Assembly: GCA_029864065.1 (NCBI GenBank)
Contig: JAOTUD010000098.1
Location: 1 to 7,873, forward strand
DNA from: Gammaproteobacteria bacterium
GTDB taxonomy: Bacteria; Pseudomonadota; Gammaproteobacteria; GCA-001735895
Reading direction: 5' to 3'
Length of the DNA stretch: 7,873 nt
In this document: piece after piece, positions 1-4,352 of the stretch
Position numbering within the stretch: position 1 is the stretch's first letter
Layout: every line of letters begins with the position of its first letter
Notes under the pieces: generated by a model
Seen by the model: only the letters and a program-made list of their open reading frames with translations
Database searches by the model: none
What the model was told of the DNA's origin: nothing
Program-made: the position numbers and the translations under genes

Positions 1-434
1 TGGTAGCGGCTCAGATAATTGTTGTAGCGAAAACTGGTATCGTTTTGCCCGGTTTCCCAGTAATGGGCCGCGTTTATCGGGTAAAGCAGGCTACGGTAAT
101 GAATGACCGGTAAATCGAAACCGCCGCCATTCCACGACACCAGTCGTGGCGTGTAGCGCTCGATACCGCTGAAGAAACGCTGCAGCAGGTCCTGCTCGTC
201 GGATTCCTCGGTGCCCAGGGACCACACCTTGAACTGGTCCCGCGTACGCAACACCGCCGATATCGCCACTATGCGATGCAGGTGGTGACGCAAGAACTCG
301 GTGCCTGCCTGCTGGCGGCGCATGTGGAATACCGCGCGCGCGACATCGTCATCGGACAGGCCGTGCAGGTCGTAAAGCCTGCGGCTACCGTCGATGTCGG
401 GGATGGTTTCTATATCGAATACGAATACGTTCAT
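1..434 (-). CDS. Predicted 3'-5' exonuclease, DnaQ-like / DNA polymerase B exonuclease type (C-terminus outside window)
   Basis: Only the first 144 codons are present; the frame is open to the left edge. The protein starts MNVFVFDIET, with the ExoI acidic pair Asp7/Glu9 of the DEDD nuclease superfamily. WNGGGFDLPVI at about 101-111 matches the ExoII motif (Asn102, Asp107). This arrangement fits the 'predicted 3'-5' exonuclease related to the exonuclease domain of PolB' family (Pfam DNA_pol_B_exo2), a stand-alone single-domain protein expected to remove nucleotides from 3' ends using two metal ions. The ExoIII motif (YxxxD) would lie beyond the window, so catalytic completeness cannot be judged. 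The ATG at 432-434 is chosen because the DIET motif follows directly, as is usual. It lies 12 nt downstream of the cysM stop on the same strand, so it is probably the second gene of a cysM operon. The in vivo substrate is unknown to me. Family assignment is firm; function is inferred. Confidence 0.88.
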   Translation of the reverse strand, partial: MNVFVFDIETIPDIDGSRRLYDLHGLSDDDVARAVFHMRRQQAGTEFLRHHLHRIVAISAVLRTRDQFKVWSLGTEESDEQDLLQRFFSGIERYTPRLVSWNGGGFDLPVIHYRSLLYPINAAHYWETGQNDTSFRYNNYLSRY

Positions 435-442
435 GAAATACC

Positions 443-457
443 CGGGTCAATGACCCG
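443..457. repeat. Short perfect inverted repeat over the cysM stop codon
   Basis: CGGGTCA (443-449) and TGACCCG (451-457) are a perfect 7-bp inverted repeat around a single base. It overlaps the last codons and stop of cysM and lies just before the exonuclease start. The spacer is too short for an ordinary RNA hairpin without opening the inner pairs, and no T-run follows, so it is not a typical terminator. It may be chance in GC-rich DNA or a small protein-binding site. Confidence 0.35.
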
Positions 458-1331
458 TAAAGACCTCCGTTGACAGGTAGCGATCGCCACGATCGCAAAT
501 GATGGTAACGATGTTTGCGTTGGAAACTTCTGCCGCGAGGCGCAAGGTCGCACAGATCGCGCCGCCCGAAGAAATGCCGCAGAAAATGCCCTCGCGGGCA
601 GCCAGCTGCCGCGTAAAGTCCTCGGCCTCGGCGCGCGAAACGTCGATGATGCGGTCTACCGCCTCGGCCCGGTAAATCCTCGGCACGTACTCCGCCGGCC
701 AGCGCCGGATCCCCGGAATCGACGAGCCATCGGTCGGTTGCACCCCGACAATCTGGATTTCCGGGTTTACCTCGGCAAAAAAGCGCGAACATCCCATGAT
801 GGTCCCGGTGGTCCCCATGGAACTGACGAAGTGGGTAATACTGCGCTCGCTCTGGCGCCATATCTCCGGCCCCGTGGTCTCGTAGTGGGCGCGCGGATTA
901 TCGGGATTGGCGAACTGATCGAGTATCCTGGCCTTGCCCGCCGCGTTCATTTCCTCGGCGATATCGCGCGCCCTGACCATGCCCTCCTCCTGGCTGACGA
1001 GAATGATTTCCGCACCAAACGCACGCATGGTTACGATTCTCTCGTGGCTCATGTTATCCGGCATTATCAGGATCATCCGGTATCCGCGCATTGCCGCAAC
1101 CATGGCCAGCGCGATCCCGGTATTGCCGCTGGTCGCTTCTACCAGCACATCGCCGGGTTTTATTTCGCCGCGCGCCTCGGCATGCCTGATCATACTGTAC
1201 GCGGCGCGATCCTTGACCGAGCCCGCGGGGTTATTACCCTCCAGTTTTGCCATTATGCGGTTGCCAACGCCGGCGTTGAGGCGCTGCAATGTCACCAGCG
1301 GGGTATTTCCGATATAATCCTGCAAAAACAT
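447..1331 (-). CDS. cysM: Cysteine synthase B (O-acetylserine sulfhydrylase B), PLP-dependent
   Basis: This 294-aa cytoplasmic enzyme makes L-cysteine from O-acetyl-L-serine and sulfide, and in the CysM type also S-sulfocysteine from thiosulfate. Visible features are IGNTPLV near the N-terminus; GNNPAGSVKDR at about 32-42, with Lys40 the expected PLP Schiff-base lysine; the substrate loop TSGNTG at 67-72; the phosphate-binding GTTGT; IPGIRRWP; CGISSGGA; and the C-terminal ICDRGDRYLST. The NNPAGSVKDR, IRRWP and CDRGDRYLST segments are typical of CysM rather than CysK. Length is close to the usual 295-303 aa. The frame stays open far upstream, to 1718, but homology begins at MFLQDYIGNTP, so the ATG at 1329-1331 is chosen. 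No strong Shine-Dalgarno precedes it, and a TTG six codons further upstream (at 1347-1349) is a weaker alternative. It is divergent from the TonB receptor gene and precedes the exonuclease gene by 12 nt. Confidence 0.96.
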   Translation of the reverse strand: MFLQDYIGNTPLVTLQRLNAGVGNRIMAKLEGNNPAGSVKDRAAYSMIRHAEARGEIKPGDVLVEATSGNTGIALAMVAAMRGYRMILIMPDNMSHERIVTMRAFGAEIILVSQEEGMVRARDIAEEMNAAGKARILDQFANPDNPRAHYETTGPEIWRQSERSITHFVSSMGTTGTIMGCSRFFAEVNPEIQIVGVQPTDGSSIPGIRRWPAEYVPRIYRAEAVDRIIDVSRAEAEDFTRQLAAREGIFCGISSGGAICATLRLAAEVSNANIVTIICDRGDRYLSTEVFTGH

Positions 1332-1336
1332 ATAAT
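1307..1336 (+). promoter_or_regulatory. Candidate sigma70 promoter for the receptor-binding protein-kinase operon
   Basis: A perfect TATAAT lies at 1331-1336, over the cysM start codon, with a poor -35 (TTCCGA, 1307-1312, three of six) 18 nt upstream. A second perfect TATAAT is at 1313-1318 without a convincing -35. A third weak option, closer to the gene, is TTTACG (1377-1382) with GATAAG (1399-1404). If 1331-1336 is used, the transcript begins near 1343 with a leader of about 88 nt that would contain the inverted repeat and both GGA motifs. All are visual consensus matches only. Confidence 0.25.
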
Positions 1337-1374
1337 TAACAAAGCCCAATCCGGCATGGGATCTCGAAAACAAC

Positions 1375-1403
1375 ATTTTACGGCAATGGCGAATCGCAGA
1401 TAA
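1375..1403 (-). promoter_or_regulatory. Candidate sigma70 promoter for cysM
   Basis: Read on the minus strand, TAAAAT (1380-1375, five of six to the -10 consensus) is preceded at 17 nt by TTATCT (1403-1398, three of six to the -35). Transcription would start near 1368 and leave a leader of about 37 nt before the cysM ATG. The -35 element falls exactly in the 6-bp centre of the inverted repeat at 1392-1409. This is a match by eye to consensus, so weak evidence. Confidence 0.28.
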
Positions 1404-1409
1404 GCGATT
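1392..1409. repeat. Inverted repeat in the divergent cysM / TonB receptor intergenic region
   Basis: AATCGC (1392-1397) and GCGATT (1404-1409) are perfect 6-bp arms separated by AGATAA. An outer G-T pair (1391/1410) could extend an RNA stem. It lies in the only true intergenic stretch of the window, 21 nt before the receptor start codon and over the candidate cysM -35. It could be a dimeric-regulator operator serving both genes, or a stem in the receptor mRNA leader. No known regulator consensus is recognised. Confidence 0.4.
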
Positions 1410-1419
1410 TCTGGATATC

Positions 1420-1426
1420 GGGGGGA
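1420..1426 (+). promoter_or_regulatory. Shine-Dalgarno of the TonB receptor gene, overlapping a GGA motif
   Basis: GGGGGGA sits four bases before the TTG at 1431-1433 and is the only good ribosome binding site near the predicted N-terminus, so it decides the non-AUG start. It ends in a GGA (1424-1426). Another GGA (1413-1415) lies in the loop of a possible 4-bp hairpin CGAT/ATCG (1405-1408 with 1417-1420). Paired GGAs, one in a loop and one on the Shine-Dalgarno, are the usual arrangement of CsrA/RsmA targets; binding here is speculative. Confidence 0.6.
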
Positions 1427-1430
1427 TTCC

Positions 1431-3422
1431 TTGCAAGCCAGCCTCAGAGTCAGTGCGATACTTTTGCTGCTTGCGTGGACTCCCGTGCAGGCCCAGGGCG
1501 CCGCGACCGCGGCCGAGGATTTCTTCGATGAAGGTCCGCTGATCCTGACCGCATCGCGCATGGCCAAACCGCTGCTGGAATCTCCCGCCAGCGTCAGCGT
1601 AATCGATCGGCGGATGATTGCCGCTTCGGGGGCGCGCGAGCTTGCGGAGCTGTTCAGGCTGGTGCCAGGATTCGTGGTCGGTTTTCGGAACGGCCACTCG
1701 CCCGCCGTCAGCTACCATGGTCTGGGGCAGGAGTTCGGCCGTCAGCTGCAGGTGCTGATCGATGGCAGATCGGTATTCATCCCGTCTTTCGGCGGCGTGC
1801 CCTGGTCGAATTTACCGCTGTTGATAGAGGATATCGAGCGCATAGAAGTGATCCGGGGCCCGAATGCGGTGACCTATGGCGCCAACGCGTTTCTCGCAAC
1901 GATTAACATAATAACGCGGCACGCGGCCGAGGATCACGGTGTGCAGTATTCCGCAACGGCCAGCGACAATTCCAATCCGGACATAAAAGATGCCTACCTG
2001 CGCGTCGGCAGCCAGCACCAGGATATCGACTGGCGCCTCAGCCTCGGCGCGATCAACGATGACGGTTTTGCAGCTATCAATGATTCCAAACAAATCGCAA
2101 AGGTCAACTTTCGCATGGACTGGCCCGCGCGCAGTAACCACTTCTGGACCCTTCAGCTCGGATCGAGCAGCAGCGAGGCCGGACGCGGCTTTCCGCCGTC
2201 GCCCGAGACCGTAACCAATATCGAACGCAGCGAAGCAGCGACCAATGGCTATTTGAACCTGCAATGGGAAGGCGCCCGGGATTCCGCTACCTCGATAGCC
2301 CGGCTAACACATACGCGCCAGCAGGTGACCGATAATTACGACCCCGGACCTTTTACGCTCGAAATCGGCGCGGGCCCGCCGATTGCGGGCGTCACCACGT
2401 TCATCGATTTCGACCGCGTCTCCGAGCGTACCGACCTGGAATTCATTCAAACCGACGACCTGAACCAAAGCCTGCGCCTGGTTTATGGCGGCAGCGTCAG
2501 GCGGGACCGGGTCAAATCCCTGTACCTGCTGAACGACGAAAACTTCCACGTGGTTGACAGCGGTCGCCTGTTCGGTGGATTCGAATGGCGCATCGACGAC
2601 GACTGGCTGCTCGATCTCGGCGTCATGCTGGAGGATTCGACCCTGACCGAGACGCAAGGCTCGCCGCGCGTATCGTTGATTCGCAAGTTCGGAAAACGCC
2701 ACGCGCTGCGGCTGGTTGCATCGACCGCGAGACGCAATCCAATCCTGTGGGAGTCCGAGGGAAAGACCGAGTTTAGCGTCAACTTTCCTGCTCCCATATC
2801 GAGCACCATTGCGATACCAACATGGATCGGCAACAACGAGATCGAACCCGAAGAAATCGAGTCTTACGAGGTCGGGCTGCGCAGCCAGCTGGCTTCCGGA
2901 ATCGAAACCGATATCAAGCTGTTCCGGTACCAGATCAGCAATCATATCGTCCAGTCATCGGTCCCGCTAAGCCTGCCTCCGCCGATCGGCGGGACAATCG
3001 ACGTGCAGTCCAGTACAAATGGCGAGCTGACCCGGGTTCGTGGGCTCGAGGTCGAGCTCGGCTATGCTGTCGACAACCGCCTGCACGTCAACACGGGATT
3101 CAGCATCGTCGATGCGCATTCCAGCCTCGACGAATTCAAGGCATCTATTCCGGATCATACCGCCTTTGTCGCGGCACAATACCGGCCGAACGCAAAGCAT
3201 GAAATCTCCGGCACCTTCTACTACCTGGACGAAATCAGCTGGATCGACATCAGCGCCGTGACCCCAGGCGCACGACGGCTGGACCTGCGCTACGTCTACC
3301 ATCTGCGCAACGCGTTCAACTTCGAAATCATCGGGCAAAACCTGCTCGAGGATTACGCGGACTATCAATCCGAAAACCTACATGACCAGGTGATTTACCT
3401 GAGGTTTTCTGGCGGGTTCTAG
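1431..3422 (+). CDS. TonB-dependent outer-membrane receptor, possible sensory receptor of the BarA-type kinase
   Basis: This 663-aa protein has an N-terminal signal peptide (Arg6, hydrophobic core 8-17, likely cleavage after VQA at 21). A BtuB-like TonB box candidate, PLILTAS, lies at 36-42. The plug domain (about 46-163) ends in the conserved IERIEVIRGPNAVTYGANAF-type segment at 135-154. The rest, about 170-663, is a beta-barrel with alternating strands and ends in the hydrophobic aromatic signature IYLRFSGGF, with a terminal Phe as expected for BAM-assembled barrels. Such receptors import or sense siderophores, cobalamin, nickel chelates or sugars with energy from TonB-ExbBD; nothing here identifies the ligand. 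It lacks the long N-terminal signalling domain of FecA-type transducers. The TTG start at 1431 is chosen for its Shine-Dalgarno and signal peptide. It is first in a unit with a periplasmic binding protein (21-nt gap) and a hybrid kinase, with no siderophore synthesis or permease genes nearby, so a sensing role is plausible. Confidence 0.93.
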   Translation: MQASLRVSAILLLLAWTPVQAQGAATAAEDFFDEGPLILTASRMAKPLLESPASVSVIDRRMIAASGARELAELFRLVPGFVVGFRNGHSPAVSYHGLGQEFGRQLQVLIDGRSVFIPSFGGVPWSNLPLLIEDIERIEVIRGPNAVTYGANAFLATINIITRHAAEDHGVQYSATASDNSNPDIKDAYLRVGSQHQDIDWRLSLGAINDDGFAAINDSKQIAKVNFRMDWPARSNHFWTLQLGSSSSEAGRGFPPSPETVTNIERSEAATNGYLNLQWEGARDSATSIARLTHTRQQVTDNYDPGPFTLEIGAGPPIAGVTTFIDFDRVSERTDLEFIQTDDLNQSLRLVYGGSVRRDRVKSLYLLNDENFHVVDSGRLFGGFEWRIDDDWLLDLGVMLEDSTLTETQGSPRVSLIRKFGKRHALRLVASTARRNPILWESEGKTEFSVNFPAPISSTIAIPTWIGNNEIEPEEIESYEVGLRSQLASGIETDIKLFRYQISNHIVQSSVPLSLPPPIGGTIDVQSSTNGELTRVRGLEVELGYAVDNRLHVNTGFSIVDAHSSLDEFKASIPDHTAFVAAQYRPNAKHEISGTFYYLDEISWIDISAVTPGARRLDLRYVYHLRNAFNFEIIGQNLLEDYADYQSENLHDQVIYLRFSGGF

Positions 3423-3443
3423 CAAAATGCCGAGAACGGATTC

Positions 3444-4352
3444 GTGATCGCCAAGCGTCTCAAGGTTTTGCTATTCGCCCTGTTATGGCTGCTGCCGGGG
3501 ATGAACGCGGCGCAGCAGGGTGCCGCGCACATCGTTATCGTAAAAAGCAGCGATAACGGTTATTTCAACCAGAGTATCGAAACCCTGATCAGCCACGTCG
3601 ACGAGGCTGCAAAGTTCGAAGTCGTGCTGGCGGAAAACCTCGGCAGCGATTTGGCAAACGCGGGCGACGACCGGTTTTTCGTTGCGTTCGGCGAATCGGC
3701 GGTAAAAACGGTGGCCGCCCTCGGCGCTAAAATTAACTCGCTCAACGCCTATATTACCGAGGAGCAATACCAGCAGCTCGACATCGGCAACCAGGCAACG
3801 GTGCTGCTCGATCAACCGCTGCAACGTTACCTCGCTTTTTGCAAGCTGTTGCTGGGGGTTGAATCGGTCGGGGTGATTACGACCGGGAAAATCGACATCG
3901 ATCGGCAGCAATCCGATCAACTCGAACGTCTTCAGATCGAACTGAACCAATACCAGCTGGATCCGCTGAACAAACTGCTGCCCGTTTTGCGCAGGCTGTT
4001 GCAACACAATGATGTGCTGCTGATGCTGCCTCGGCAGGCCATATACAATCGAGATACCCTCAAGGGCGTATTGCTGACCAGTTATCGTAGCCGCAGGCCG
4101 GCCATCAGTTACTCTCCGGCTCACGTCAAGGCCGGCGCACTCGCATCGATTTACTCCTCGCCGGTCGACATCGGCAGGCACCTGGCGATGCTGCTCAATC
4201 AAAGATTGCGTAATCCGGCGCACAGGCTGCCTGCTGTTCAGTTCGCCAGGTATTATTCCATCGTCAGCAATCGACGGGTCGCGCGGGCCCTGGGCATTAG
4301 CTTACCCGGTGAAAGCGAATTACGCGCACGGCTGGATGCGCTCGAGCGATGA
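3444..4352 (+). CDS. Periplasmic ABC-type substrate-binding protein without transporter partners, probable sensory accessory of the kinase
   Basis: This 302-aa protein resembles the ABC_sub_bind (Pfam PF04392, TrpX-like) family of periplasmic binding proteins. It has an N-terminal signal peptide (KRLK at 4-7, hydrophobic core 8-18, cleavage near 22-24) and no lipobox Cys, so it should be soluble in the periplasm. Two alpha/beta lobes follow: lobe I about 28-130, lobe II about 138-235 with SVGVITTGK and LLMLPRQAIYN. The family-like C-terminal part is AISYSPAHVKAGALASIY (220-237), then DIGRHLAMLL and a closing NRRVARALGISLP (276-288). The GTG at 3444 is used because the signal peptide follows directly; the ribosome site (GAGAACGGA) is weak. 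It starts 21 nt after the receptor stop and overlaps the kinase start by ATGA. No permease or ATPase gene adjoins it, so I infer it presents a ligand, perhaps one admitted by the receptor, to the kinase periplasmic domain. The ligand is unknown. Confidence 0.85.
   Translation: MIAKRLKVLLFALLWLLPGMNAAQQGAAHIVIVKSSDNGYFNQSIETLISHVDEAAKFEVVLAENLGSDLANAGDDRFFVAFGESAVKTVAALGAKINSLNAYITEEQYQQLDIGNQATVLLDQPLQRYLAFCKLLLGVESVGVITTGKIDIDRQQSDQLERLQIELNQYQLDPLNKLLPVLRRLLQHNDVLLMLPRQAIYNRDTLKGVLLTSYRSRRPAISYSPAHVKAGALASIYSSPVDIGRHLAMLLNQRLRNPAHRLPAVQFARYYSIVSNRRVARALGISLPGESELRARLDALER

Noticed and set aside
276..473. Small plus-strand frame of 65 codons near the left edge
   Set aside because: It overlaps the exonuclease start and cysM end in antisense and has no ribosome site.
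738..1403. Open frame of 221 codons on the plus strand over cysM
   Set aside because: It is antisense to an unmistakable CysM and its translation is low-quality, with no family features.
1332..1718. N-terminal extension of CysM up to 1718
   Set aside because: The frame is open, but the added residues resemble no CysM and overlap the signal peptide and plug region of the divergent receptor gene. Homology begins at the ATG at 1331.
2304..2945. Open frame of 213 codons on the minus strand inside the receptor gene
   Set aside because: It is antisense to barrel-coding sequence and has no recognisable product; treated as a shadow frame.
3427..3447. Six-codon ATG frame just before the binding-protein GTG, ending in TGA overlapping it
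   Set aside because: It could act as a coupling leader peptide, but it has no ribosome site and such short frames arise readily by chance.
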